Of a DNA stretch of 64,000 nucleotides, positions 21,861-33,394 are shown piece by piece. A program made the position numbers and the translations under genes. This DNA is from Sabethes cyaneus (lineage: Eukaryota > Arthropoda > Insecta > Diptera > Culicidae), in assembly GCF_943734655.1 (NCBI RefSeq), contig NC_071354.1, positions 180,076,911-180,140,910 on the forward strand, given 5' to 3'. Under the pieces are notes generated by a model, which saw only the letters and a program-made list of their open reading frames with translations, was not told the origin of the DNA and did not search any database. The first letter of the stretch is position 1, and every line of letters begins with the position of its first letter.

Positions 21861-24545
21861 ATACAGATACGTTTATACCAATGACTTTGCATGGCCAATG
21901 TGCGACGTAAGCATCTCTTTCGGACTGTCGCTCTTATTTATTCATGAACGAGTTTTTGCGAGTGTGTATTTAGCTAACAGCCACGGTCATTACTCTCGCT
22001 CGTCATTACAGCCCGAGTAACTTATACCGATTTATTGCGAGGGCTTACACTCTTCCCTGCGTGGGTAATCGAGGGCGTAAAATGCAAAAGTTAAGAAAAA
22101 GTAACGCAAAATCTACCGTTTCCAGTGTGCCGTCAGCCCTAGCTGCTCACGAGTTGTTAGCCTCATGAGCGGCCTGTGCAGACACATAGTAGGCAAGTAA
22201 GCGAAAAGCACAAACTGTTGTTTGTCGCACGATTGCGCCATTACTATATGTAGTTTCCTTGTGTCTGACTGTAACGCTAGATCCAAGCAAGCTGTTAAAT
22301 GAAAAATTTTCTGGACTCCAACACACGTTGTGAAGGTAACAACGATTTCAGCAGTGGGTGGGTGGGCAATTTGATGGGATGCCACGTAATGCGATACTGA
22401 TTTCAACAAGTTCTACGGGGGAACAAAAGAATTTGGTTTTAAAACATTAATTGTTTTAGCAAATGTCAACCATTTGAGAGTGATGAAGCATTTTTAACGT
22501 GTGGTTTGGCATATGTGATAATAAGAATAGCCGGCAATTTAATCAAGCTTTAATTGATAATCAGAAGCTGCCAAAGTAGCGCATAGAGCGCATACTCAAT
22601 ATAAAGCGCGAAGGCGCATATCCCGTTGAATATATATTTATAACTACATTTACTTTTTCCGTAGTTCCTTACGAGAATGGTAGCTAAACCCTTCCCGAGT
22701 CAGGTGTGGGATGATATCTGAATCACACAGAGGTGATGTAGCGTGTTTTCTTAAACAGTCAGATGTTTTATCTGGGACACATTCAAACTTTGTTTGTAAA
22801 AATTCTAGAATTCATCAAAATGTTGTTTATGTGAAACGTGTTGTTCCATGATTTAGTTGCAAAGCTGATTTACAAACGCGACCTAAAATATCGAAATATA
22901 AAGTAACATAAGTATTGAAGTCTGCAAATTTAAGTTCTAAATTTAAGAATTTAGTAGAAGTAGCGTTAGATATCTACTGCAAAGTATTTTAAAAATATTT
23001 TAATTTTTTTTGAGGGACTGGGTCGCAAAAAGCCGTCGAAATCTCCAATATCCAAGACTTTGTGTTGCGATCTTGCGTTGACTCGATCTCAAGCAAATAA
23101 CTAATCCAAGAGTTTGTCCGGTTTACTAAATCGAAGGGTGTTTTTGTAGTTGTGGTCCAACGAGTGGTAGCGGATTAGACAGCAAGCGTCTGCCCGGTAT
23201 AATGCAATTAATATTTTCTGCAATCATAGTTTTGTAAAAACCGAATCTAAATTTTGTCTTGGTGCTTTTTCGAAATGTCCTCCCTCGCAGCATGGTTCTC
23301 ACAGTTGGTAGATTTTTGCCCTTTTATCTAAGCCCCATTTGCCCCGTTTGTAGATTACACGTGTTATAATTGAGCCGTTCCGAATTAAGCCTAGTATCGA
23401 CCTGAAAAGCAATGGGCAAAAAGATAGGCCAAGAATTGCTAAAGAAAAGGTTTTCTGTTTGCGATTTCTTTATCAGTATGCACTTCACAAGAAATATTGT
23501 TTCACTTTCTGATGGGGCAGTTTTACATGCAAGTGAATTGTAACGTCACTTTTCCGTACGGAATAATATCCGGCGCAATTATTACCACAAGAAAAAATGA
23601 CAGATAATTGCTTGCCTTGCAGTTGTCAAAATTTCTTCGGTAAATAGCAGGATTTTTTCTTGAGTTATTTTCTTTTCAGCTGGATACTAGGCTTTATAGT
23701 GGTCTATTGACCATTCAGCAAATTTTACAGGAGACGCAATTGTCTCTATAAAAAATTCTTTTTATTTATTTTCACAAAACCAACTGTTCTGATGGGGAGG
23801 GTATAGAGAGATTCAACATGAGAATACATTAGAATCCCCACTTTTGTTGAAATATGCGATTTATTCATACCAATGTACATAGACCACTATGATTTCATAT
23901 ACATCTAATTTAGCTAAAATCCCCAAAACATTCCGCAACATAGTGGTCTCTATCCATGAGATTTGTAAATATCAAAACCCCCATAAAATAGGTTTTGGTG
24001 AAATAGTATGACGACTGAAACACGATATTTCATCGTGTTCTGATGCCATGTTGGAATTAAAGATGGCGACTACCAGTTTTCTGAAAATGACCGCATATGA
24101 CTGGAAATATTGTAAAATCCTCATAATATGGGTATCAGATGAAAGGGTTTAAAGGGCAGAAGTCGAATATTGTGTTCCAATATAGTTTTGAAATCAAAAA
24201 TAGTCGAATATCGATTATTAATAAGTCGCATATACATAGACCACAATAATGCGGAACAGAATGGTCATTCTGTTCCAAACCAAAAATTCAACATGAAAAA
24301 AGCAGGTTAGAAGCCTAATTTTTTGTAATTCCTATTGTTTGCAGAGTACATCTATGCAAAGATACGATTTATGTAAAAATCTCAATTTTGACCTCTATAA
24401 TTCGGAACGGCTCAATTAATAGAAGGTTGCCAATTATAAAGCTGTTTCATTAATAATTTTTAATACGTGCTTTTTAATTGTAAACCGTATTACATTTTCA
24501 AAGGTTTTGGTATCGTGGCTAGCCACGACGGGTCAACCTAGTTGT
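21861..24545. other. Unassigned repeat-rich DNA
   Basis: A segment near 22140-22215, with CTCATGAGCGGCCTGTGCAG, resembles one near 30655-30745, so at least part is a dispersed repeat. Between 23690 and 24240 the phrase TAGTGGTCT or its inverse AGACCACTA occurs four times, perhaps marking decayed inverted ends. No exon or transposase is supported. Confidence 0.4.
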
Positions 24546-25209
24546 ACTATAGGCAAAAACGAGCAAAAAAACGGACGCAGGTAAGATATGGCCTGCAGGC
24601 TGATAAAGTATAGGTGATTTTATGTAAAATTTTCCGGAGAATCACGTGGTGTTAACCCCTTCCCTGTTTGTCATCGGGAAGTCCCAAGAAGTGTCCCATT
24701 TTACTCATTTTTTCCTATTTGTAGCACTTTTTGGACTTATTGGACTTTACCAAGTAAGGTTTAAAGAAAACAAAACATAAAAACCTAAGAATTTGGTGTA
24801 AATAAGTCCACAGAATCGAATTGGGTTTATCCCATTCTGTCTAGAGCACATTAATTTTATTGGTTGACTTTTCGTTTGGTATCGTGGGTTTAGTAACGAG
24901 AGCTCAACCAAAAAAATTAATGTGCTCTAAGTTAAATAGGATAAACAATTCTACGGACTTCTTTACACAAAATTATTAGGTTTTTAAGTTTTGTTTTGTT
25001 AAAGCCTTGCTTAGTAAAGTCCAATAAGCGCAAAAAAATGTTAAAAATAAGTGAAAATGATCAAAATGGTACACTTCCCGATGACAAACAGGAAAGGGGT
25101 TGGCGCCACGCGATTCTCCGGAAAATTTTACATAAGATAACCTCTATTTTATCAGCTTGCAGGCCGTGTCTTAATTGTGTCTATTTTTTTACTCGTATTT
25201 GCCAATAGT
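24546..25209. mobile_element. Foldback element with arms of about 310 bp
   Basis: The left end ACTATAGGCAAAAACGAG is mirrored by CTCGTATTTGCCAATAGT at the right end. Complementarity continues through TAAAATTTTCCGGAGAATC, CCTGTTTGTCATCGGGAAGT and CTTATTGGACTTTAC to the centre near 24868-24904. Arms differ at roughly one base in eight by eye, so this copy is older than the palindrome at 20561. It is non-coding. Confidence 0.7.
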
Positions 25210-25210
25210 G

Positions 25211-25500
25211 CAGTGGTGTAAGTGTTAGATGCTATGCGTCTCATGCTCGCTCGCGTGTGCGTGGGCATCGTTTGTTTTTTGCTCGATTTGCAACACTGCT
25301 TATAACTATTTCTGACATTTGTTGATTATGATTATGTTATGTTGTTATGATGTTAAATGTAAAATGTTAATTTAAACAGTTGTGTAGTTATCACAATAAA
25401 TATTGCAGGCGTCTGATGATAGTCGAAGAATAGGAGACTGAAACGTCACGTGTAGTAAAGGATTTACAAGGATAATCACAGTTTGGCGAACTCTATAATA
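25211..25500 (+). mobile_element. Retroelement 3'-end-like sequence with hammerhead-like core
   Basis: The beginning, GCGTCTCATGCTCGCTCG through GGGCATCG and TTTGCTCGATTTG, is similar to 30780-30860. It is followed by AT-rich sequence and then a hammerhead-like motif at 25410-25450. The order, dispersed repeat then ribozyme-like motif, matches a non-autonomous retroelement. Ends and target duplication were not found. Confidence 0.45.
25410..25450 (+). ncRNA. Hammerhead-ribozyme-like motif with intact CTGATGA core
   Basis: CGT (25410-25412), CTGATGA (25413-25419), one extra T, AGTC (25421-25424) pairing with GACT (25436-25439), GAAAC (25440-25444), GTC (25445-25447) and ACG (25448-25450). CGT and ACG form a short stem I, AGTC/GACT form stem II, and C25447 would be the cleavage residue. 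All conserved core bases are present. Stem III is missing in cis, but the self-complementary ACGT could build it in a dimer. The extra T after the core is shared with the motif at 5465, so it is a family trait and not a random error. Confidence 0.55.
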
Positions 25501-26847
25501 GAAGAACTAAAGGTTTATGTGTGAAATAAATCTCTATTTTACTCAACTGAGAACGCAATATCAATAAAACGAATTGTTTTTCAGAAAATATCTATTTATG
25601 TTCCGTTTATTTATTAAAATATGCTCAACATCCATTACTGGTAGCTGTAAACATTTCAGTGGGTGTAGAAATGCATACTTCAGTGCACCATGCATCCACC
25701 AGTGTTATTTACCAGTCGACATTTAATAGACTGCAGAGAACACGATACGAAACAGCATGCTTGAAATTCTAATATCTCAGCAACAACACACAATGCAAAT
25801 CGGACCCGATTAGGTTAGCTGAAGCGAAAACAGCCAAATCTGCATTTTCCGCATTCGGCAAAAAAAGCCCTTAACATCGTCCAAACTACATAACTATACC
25901 TTAAACTGAGATGGAACGAAGCTTGCTTTCCCTTGCATCGCCCATCCTTGCCACCTAACCGGGGAATGTGTAACATGAAACGCAACCGACAACCAGCACA
26001 ACGAACATCGTACCGGGGTTAGAAGAAAATGCAAGACCACGTGTAACAGGAACGGTGTAAAGGAAGCTCGTACGTACAAATCCGCGATTGCAATAAATTT
26101 TGGCACCTGCTTTCGTGCGAATTTTCTTCAACCTGCTAGTTCGTCCATTCGTTCACTTGCTTGCTCGCTCGTTACCGGTGTGCGCTCTAACGCTTCCTTC
26201 ACAGTGAGTGCAGAGAAGAAGGGAATTCATCGTGTCGCGATTTTATTTCTGCTGCTTCCCTCCGCGGTGCAGCACAACGGAAACTTGCCGCGCGCGGTGG
26301 TGACGGAACGACTCCTTACATTCTGCCAGGCTTCAGCCGAGAAGGCGGTAAATTATTACCCTTTTTGGCTTACGACGCTATGCCGGTCGGTCGGTAGGTA
26401 GGTGTACGTACATAGCACTGCGCTTCCGCAATGAGTCGTTCTTCTACTGTTGTAATGTAACATTCTGCTGACAGAATGGTTAGGATGATGAAATTTATGT
26501 CAACTTTGGATTAGTGTACACATTCTGCAGGTATTGTTCGATGCACGGCCCGAACGAGCTGGGTAAAGCCTCCGAAACATAAAATCCGTTACATGCAGCG
26601 CAAAGGCCGATGTTGGAGCTGCTGTAATCTTTTTGGATTCATGTTACTTCAAATTTCATGTTACTTCAAATTTCATGTTACTTCATTTAATGTGCATGCA
26701 ATCGGCGATTCAACTGAAAATTTATATTATTATTCATTGTGATCGAGCATAAAATCTCTATGAAAAATTTGTTTCCAATGTTCAAAACATAGTTTACAAA
26801 AAAAAGTAATCTTTATAAAATCTCCCATTAGTCATTTTCTACCACCT
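25501..26847. other. Unassigned DNA with a GC-richer island
   Basis: Around 25900-26410 the sequence is GC-richer and low in repeats, ending with CGGTCGGTCGGTAGGTAGGT. It could be regulatory or an untranslated exon, but I see no splice pair or motif. At 26640-26690 a 17-bp unit, CATGTTACTTCAAATTT, is repeated three times in tandem. Confidence 0.4.
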
Positions 26848-27440
26848 TTATCTTCCATTTTCCAATGTCTATCGTCCATCGTCTATCTTCCATCTTCCAT
26901 CTTCCATCTTCCATCTTCCATCTTCCATCTTCCATCTTCCATCTTCCATCTTCCATCTTCCATCTTCCATCTTCCATCTTCCATCTTCCATCTTCCATCT
27001 TCCATCTTCCATCTTCCATCTTCCATCTTCCATCTTCCATCTTCCATCTTCCATCTTCCATCTTCCATCTTCCATCTTCCATCTTCCATCTTCCATCTTC
27101 CATCTTCCATCTTCCATCTTCCATCTTCCATCTTCCATCTTCCATCTTCCATCTTCCATCTTCCATCTTCCATCTTCCATCTTCCATCTTCCGTCTTCCA
27201 TCTTCCATCTTCCATCTTCCATCTTCCATCTTCCATCTTCCATCTTCCATCTTCCATCTTCCATCTTCCATCTTCCATCTTCCATCTTCCATCTGCCATC
27301 TTCCATCTTCCATCTTCCATCTTCCATCTTTCATTTTCCATTTTCCATCTTCCATCTTCCATCTTCCATCTTCCATCTTCCATCTTCCATCTTCCATCTT
27401 CCATCTTCCATCTTACATCTTCCAACTTTCATCTTCCATA
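26848..27440. repeat. Heptanucleotide satellite (CATCTTC)n, about 76 copies
   Basis: From about 26888 to 27418 the sequence is an almost unbroken run of CATCTTC. Exceptions are a few variants, for example at 27192, 27294 and 27329-27346, and degenerate borders. Because 7 is not a multiple of 3 and the unit has no stop in any phase, all six frames stay open. They read as HLPSSIF or EDGRWKM heptapeptides. These frames are not genes. One strand is pure pyrimidine except for the A of each unit. Confidence 0.97.
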
Positions 27441-30400
27441 AACGTATTTTTAATTTAAGTGTTATGAATTTATAAAATAAGCAATTTTCGAGAAAACCGA
27501 CAATACCTTGGTATTTTGATCTCAGCTTTTGGCAGTGGAATATTTAAATGCGGTACAGTGAGTCCCACATGTCTATGTAGCGATTGTAATTAATACACAC
27601 AACATGGATTCGATTTGCCTTCCCGCAACCAAAAACTCACAAGAATAATTAAGCCAAAAATGTCGCCACACTCATTTGGGTGCCTGCCACTCGCAGGAAA
27701 CACACTTTATTCCACGATTAGTCCAATCGGCTTCGGTGCTTACGCACGTTGCTTGCTTGCTTGCTTGCTTCGCGCTGAACTCCTGTCAGTCAGGCATTCA
27801 TTCATTTTTCCCAACGCGGGACATGAATACAAAGTTTTTAATTAAAGTTTTTAATTACGTTTTCAGCGAACGCCAACCGCACATGCACACAGTGCATCAC
27901 AGTGCATTATGGAGAGTTTGCAACGAGTATACGAGTTGCGTTGGCGGAGGTAGCTTTTTTCCTGCCAACTTGCTCTCTACCCATTACTGACGAGCTGACG
28001 ATGCGAACAAGCACGCGTCATACACGACTCCTTCGCGGCTTTCACAAATGAGTTTCTTTTGTTCACCGGTGTTGATTGAAAGCTAAATTTCAATAAGAAC
28101 TTCTGGTCCATTAATATCCACTACCACCCACATGCCGACTTGCGAAAAAAAAAACAGATTTCTTTTTCGGCCACTATTCTGCTGCATCAAAAGACCGATC
28201 CTACCGGGAGAAGAAGCTACTAAACAGAGAGCATAAACTTTGTTACCGATTTACGATCTTTCCTTTCCTGGTTGGCACTCGAGTGTCCTCGGAATAAGCT
28301 CTTTGCCGCATGAAAAACTAATCAGAAATGAGAATCTTTTCGCCTCAAAAGTAGGCTGAATGCGGCAGAACACTAGAGCACTATCTATCGGGCAAGTAGA
28401 TGGTCTAGAAAGTGTTTAGAATGAGACTCACATGGGAAAGAAATTTATACAGAGCCTACGTCGTCGCTGGCTTGGGAATATGCAGCCGAGCTGAATTGTG
28501 CATGATGAATCTACCGGTGCTCTTTCAGCTTATGCAAATCGTATGTATGTTTGTATGTATGTATGGTGCCGAGAAGCTGCTTTCAGTTGAGTACAAATAG
28601 TAGGTACGGAATGCGTTCCTTCTGCAAGTATCCTTTGCATTTGAACAACTTTTTGTACGAGCGCTTTGAATCGAAAACTTTCTGCTTTTAATTTTGATGT
28701 TGTTTGCAGTTTTTAATTAATTTTTCGGTAACAAAATGGGATGTTTCATGACAACTGTGAGGCACTCTCTCAACGGTCTCACCTATGAGTATCCACATTT
28801 GTAACGGAAAGTGAACAAACTAACAACTTTTAGCGCAGATGCTTCGTTACTACTACTTCACAGTGAATTTTCCGCACAGGAATTTCAATTCTGCATAATG
28901 AGCTGCTTACTTAGGTTAACAAATTCATTCAAATGGAAAGTGACTCGCTGATTATACGGGTTATTCTCGAATTCCTGGCTGAAATGAAAATTCCCCGATC
29001 GATCCAGGTTGGCCAATAAATATTTCAGATTTCCACTCGAATATCTACAGCGAGCGGGGGCAATTCCTTGGGAGCAAGGACTTGCATGTATGAATATTGA
29101 TTACCGTTCTGTCAAAGCATTGCTGACTTCGGTGCCGTCTGACAGAGCACGGGTTCACTTGAAATTTCCCAAACCGGAGACGCAGCTTCGACTTCCATTA
29201 TATTTCCATTACGCGCGCCGATGGGCTTCAGGACGACGACGACGACGGTGTCGAACGACGCTGAAGAAAGCTTGAATCCGGGATGCTTTCTTGCCGTCCA
29301 AGAGCGTGCACCTTACGTACCGAACACGAACCAGGCAAGCAGTTTCTCCCCCTGAGCCGAGTGCGGTTCCTTTTGAATTCCAATTGTGTACACTATGTGT
29401 GCGATTGCATGTTCGGCGCCTAGCATGTACTCGTACTCACATGTCTTGCATGCTCCCTGCTGGCAGATATATTGATTTAGATTTATGCGAATCTGAATTT
29501 CATATTCGATATGTTCATAATTTCTGGCTGCTTCTGAGCAGCACGCAAAGCATTTGGCGAGGGAGAATGAGAAAGAGAAAACGGCAGCGCATTGACAGGC
29601 GAACATTTATTGCCATGAACACGATAATGCTTTTCTTGGGAATGCCAGACGTATCGTTGTTCCAATACCGAAAATGGAATGGAACGACGAATATGTGTGT
29701 ACATATTGCTATCGAATTGAGAAACAATCAGGAGACGAACGTTTTTCCTGTTCGTCTTTTGTTTTTAGGGTGATTATTATGTACGAAATCACGGGCTGTC
29801 TCTGGAATGCCACTACCGCTTCTTCCTTATGATTAAAGGGAACCATCTGAAGTAATTCAACATACCTGCCTTTGAAGCGCCACTTGAACTCGATTCGGTG
29901 AAATGGATGTCAAGGAAGCGTACATTTATTATTCATTTGATTTTAACTAGCAACAAAATGATTTTAGTGTAAAGACATAGAAATGGTTTCAAGGTAAATA
30001 AAAATGTGCAATGTAGCAAGGTGTCTGATAGTAATTATATTTTAAAATTATCGTAGTGGGCCGAAGAATCATCAAATTTTTTAAAAATATTAATTGCTTA
30101 TTTACCAATTCTCAATTTTTTAATTTTGGTCATTTCAGTGGTTTTTGTTTTTCCTGAGATATTGCTGTTGGTGGAGCGCTCATTTTTATGTGGAAGGCAA
30201 ACTTCTCAGCATTTTTTTCGATTCTCCTGAACATTTCCCTACTTCAAAATAAGTATTAGTAAAAATTTTAACGAAAAAAATAAGTAAAGTTTCTCGGCAA
30301 TCCAGAAAAAACATTATCTTAGAAAATATTTCCAAAAAAAATTTTCACCGTGGTGGAAAACTCCAAAGAAAAGGCAAAACACTCTTTTCCATTTCATGGA

Positions 30401-31480
30401 AAATCTTCAAATATTTTTTCTTGTTTCAATTATTCTTCAAAGCCGCAGTCTTAAAATTATATTCTTTCGAAAAAATCAAATAAAACCACCGCTTTATTAT
30501 CTTATTTCTTTATTTCTTTATTATCGCTTTATTTCTTATTTTCCTATGCACTGCGACCAGTTACGAGTCTCGCTCGTAAGATGAAGAAGAATCGCTTCGT
30601 CGTAAGGCCAAATCTGTATCCATACATCGCTAGCGCTCTCGAATTGTTGGCATTGGCTTACCTCGTGAGCAGGCTGTGCAGAAACTACACTACGAGGCTG
30701 TGCGCTGGCGAGTGTGTAAGTAGCAAAATGTACGCACACCGTCACCAACGGTTGATTGTCGTAGGCATTCCTCAGTGAAGCATTGGATGCTGTGCTTCAG
30801 ACACTCACTCGCATAAGCGTGAGCATCGTTGTTGTGCTTTTTGTTCGATTTGTTACATTGGATTTTCGTGCCCATTGGCTTCATTAAGTGTACAATTTTA
30901 CACCATTTAAGACTTAAATAATAAATCTTAATCTTAGTTTCTTAAAACTTAAATTTTTATCTCGACCTTCTTGCGCTGGTGCATTCTAGCGGTTTGAATG
31001 ATTCTGCGTAGCATTTCGGCAGGTACGACCGGTATGTGGTCTGAATATTGTGTTCGAGTTCTTGAATTGAATTTACCTCAGCGTAAAATTATTTAACGCT
31101 GTTACATCGCGAAGTCCATTTCGAAAAAAAATTCATTTACCGAACTTTGCACGCAATTTACCGATTGCAATGGCCACAGGCGGGCATTCTGCCGCATCTT
31201 GTTGGAAAAACGGTTCTTCCTTCCTTGTTTAGCGGCTTAGAGCCCATGTGGCTCGTGTTGTATCGAGTGCTCGTGTTCACTTCACTCTGTCCTGAGTTAC
31301 TCGCCGCCAACTCCTTGAGCCTCTAGAAATTCGCAAGTCAGCATAGATTTGGTCGAGCAAGCCAACACTTTGAGCCCCTCTATTTCTGTTGCTGGTGGGG
31401 TCGTTGAGCAAAATGGATGTCACCACACTGTCTTCCGACATCCTCGCGTCGTGACCAGCCCACCGCAGTCTCTCGACTTT
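27441..31480. other. Unassigned DNA, partly GC-richer, with a dispersed repeat
   Basis: The stretch contains (GCTT)n at 27746-27770 and (GTAT)n at 28544-28565. GC-richer low-repeat segments lie at about 27860-28060 and 28980-29700. The segment 30540-30860 is similar to parts of 22140-22215 and 25211-25290 and is therefore repetitive. A 160-codon frame at 29291-29773 shows no family motif and overlaps others on the opposite strand, so I do not call it. Candidate regulatory DNA is possible but unproven. Confidence 0.4.
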
Positions 31481-32070
31481 TGACGTAGGACTACGTCTTA
31501 TGGCAAGTTTTGAGATAGGGTGTCATTCCAAAAAATCGAAAAATGCGAGCGTCACGAAAAATGAAAGGTTTTGAGCGCTAATAACTCAGCGGTTTTCCGA
31601 TCGATTTTCAATATTCTTACACCAATCGATGGAAAAATCTTCTAAGAATTGACCCAAACGAAGAAAAGTATGGATTCTTGATGTTGAACTATTGAAAATA
31701 TGGAACCTATGTTCTTCCAGAATTCATGCTTCGTGATTGGTTGTTGGAAATGACGTCATCAAAGTAGAAACGCGTTTTCACTCTTCGGCTTATAATTCAG
31801 TCAATTTTCAATAGATTTCCAAGATATTTACACCAATTGATCGGAAAATCGATTTGGAAAATATTGAAAATACAGAAAACTATTGATTTTCAATGTGCGT
31901 CATTGAAAAATTGAATGATTTTCATATTTTTGCCTTCCCTCGTTAGTGCTTCCCTAGCACGGATGACAGAAATATATACGATATAAGCTATGGGTTCAGC
32001 TTCCTTATGATAGTATTTAATCTACGCCCTATAGAATCCGATCAAAAATTATTGAGCAGATGCTGAGCGT

Positions 32071-32300
32071 GTGTTAGAGCTGGAGCACTCGTTTCGCTGC
32101 CGTGAAGGAATATCTGGCTGGCAGGAAATATGCTGCTCGCGACAACGAAACGATCAGAATTATCGTCACTTGCAGCTGGCCATCCGCAACAACGAAGAGT
32201 TAAACAAATTGCTGTCCGGTGTCACCACTGCTCAGAGAAGTGTCTTTCCGAACATCCAAGCTGTTTTGTTGCTGCCCAGGAAGATGGAAAACTAGGCTTC
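32071..32300 (+). pseudogene. Histone H2A pseudogene, copy 1 (C-terminal two thirds)
   Basis: One frame reads LQLAIRNNEELNKLLSGVTT, then AQRSVFPNIQAVLLLPRKME and a stop, which is the C-terminal half of histone H2A with substitutions. Upstream, in other frames, are remnants of the RVGAGAPVYLAAVMEYLAG region with a deletion that removes the AEVLEL segment. The frame is therefore broken. A histone-type 3' stem-loop follows 28 nt after the stop. The N-terminus is not recognisable. The presence of the stem-loop argues for a copy of a replication-dependent histone gene or its non-polyadenylated transcript. Confidence 0.88.
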
Positions 32301-32327
32301 AATTTCCAACATATCACGTCGACAAAA

Positions 32328-32343
32328 TGTTCTTTTAAGGACA
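32328..32343 (+). promoter_or_regulatory. Histone mRNA 3' stem-loop, decayed copy
   Basis: TGTTCTTTTAAGGACA forms a 6-bp stem (one G-T wobble) and a TTTA loop, the geometry of the histone pre-mRNA processing stem-loop. It lies at the expected distance after the H2A stop. Confidence 0.7.
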
Positions 32344-32461
32344 AAACATAATGTTCATGAAGATTTGAGGAATTTTCGCTAACTGATTTTAATTCTATTT
32401 ACTTTAGACTGATTCTAATTGTTCGCTTCTTTTCAAATAATTTTAACCGATCACGTCTCGC

Positions 32462-32550
32462 GCTTCTATTCGCTTGTTGCTACTGGTTGAGTTGGCCGTC
32501 TCGGAAGGTAAGAAGCAGCCAACAAATATACCAGCTCAATGTATTCGGTC
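32462..32550 (+). pseudogene. Histone H2B pseudogene fragment (C-terminus)
   Basis: The reading RLLLLVELAVSEG followed, after a small frame shift, by a TKYTSS-like end matches the H2B C-terminus VRLLLPGELAKHAVSEG and TKAVTKYTSSK. A short deletion removes the KHA portion. The fragment is 70-90 nt long and isolated, so confidence is moderate, but neighbouring H2A and H2B remnants support it. Confidence 0.6.
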
Positions 32551-32965
32551 AAGAGGCAAAATGCATACAAACATTGGTTTATTAAAATGAAAGTTTTAGT
32601 AACATCTTTTGCATCTTCATATAAGAATTTATTCGTTCCTCAAAGAACGGTTTTCGGTCATTGATGAAACCTAGAAAACTTGGAACTTAGGGCTTTTCAC
32701 TCGGTTTTCTTTAGCAACACAAATTTATCCATCACCAATGCTATACAGTAATAATACGTAGCGTAATTTTTGTTTGACAGCAAAAGGCGAACGGCTGGTA
32801 ACTTTGCTCTTTTGTTCAGACTGAAATTGAAATGCTCTATTTTATTTAACGTAGATGATAGAATGAAGGACCATGAAAAATAGGTGTGGCCGATTCTTGT
32901 CGCTTGCTCTGGTACATAATACGTGGTAAGCCGGCGAACAGCATTATTCAAACGCTAGCTGAGCT

Positions 32966-33183
32966 ACTGCCAACGTCGTTTGCCAGGGCAAACGAAAGTC
33001 AACTCGTGCACGTTTGCAGTTCCCGGTCGGCTACTTAGCGTGTTTTGGAGCTGGAGCACTCATTTCGCTGCCGTGATGGAATATCTGGCTGCTGAAGTTC
33101 TGGAATTGGCAGGAAATATGCTGCTCACGACAACAAAACGACAAGAAGCATCCCACGTCACTTGCAGCTGGCCACTTGGAGTG
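32966..33183 (+). pseudogene. Histone H2A pseudogene, copy 2 (N-terminal and central part)
   Basis: GKRKSTRARLQFPVG matches the H2A N-terminal block GKAKSRSNRAGLQFPVG. The helix alpha1/loop region is deleted, and then FAAVMEYLAAEVLELAGN is intact. Further changes follow through the HLQLA region in another frame. Downstream the reading runs into H2B-like sequence, so the H2A C-terminus is missing. Confidence 0.88.
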
Positions 33184-33345
33184 GTATTTCATCGTGATTC
33201 AGGACCATACACGAACGGCTTCGTTGATCGCATAGCTGCTGAGGCTTTCCGGTTGGTCCGTTGCAATAAGCCGTGCCTGGTTAGCGGTTATCGGTACTCC
33301 AATTTACCGAACAGAGAATTACGTTGAGTGCGTTAGTGCAAGTTT
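33184..33345 (+). pseudogene. Histone H2B pseudogene joined to H2A copy 2
   Basis: In the same open frame as the preceding H2A block, FHRDSGPYTNGFVDRIAAEA followed by FRLVRCNKPCLV matches H2B VHPDTG, NSFV, ERIAAEASRLAHYNKRSTI with a short internal deletion. So an H2A fragment is fused in frame to an H2B fragment (open 32980-33327). This is most likely deletion between neighbouring histone genes. The H2B C-terminus is scrambled, and a clear histone stem-loop follows at 33379. Confidence 0.75.
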
Positions 33346-33378
33346 ATTGCAAGCAGGAGTTATGTTAATCAAACAATC

Positions 33379-33394
33379 GGTCCTTTTAAGGGCC
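33379..33394 (+). promoter_or_regulatory. Histone mRNA 3' stem-loop
   Basis: GGTCCTTTTAAGGGCC folds into a 6-bp stem (one G-T wobble) with a TTTA loop, followed by ACACAAC, close to the conserved downstream flank. It follows the H2B remnant. Confidence 0.8.

Noticed and set aside
26828..27458. Open frames of up to 197 codons over the heptamer satellite
   Set aside because: They are translations of CATCTTC repeats. All six frames are open because the unit has no stop in any phase. Not evidence of a protein.
29291..29773. 160-codon open frame
   Set aside because: No family motif and several frames overlap on the opposite strand. No supported splice sites or start context.
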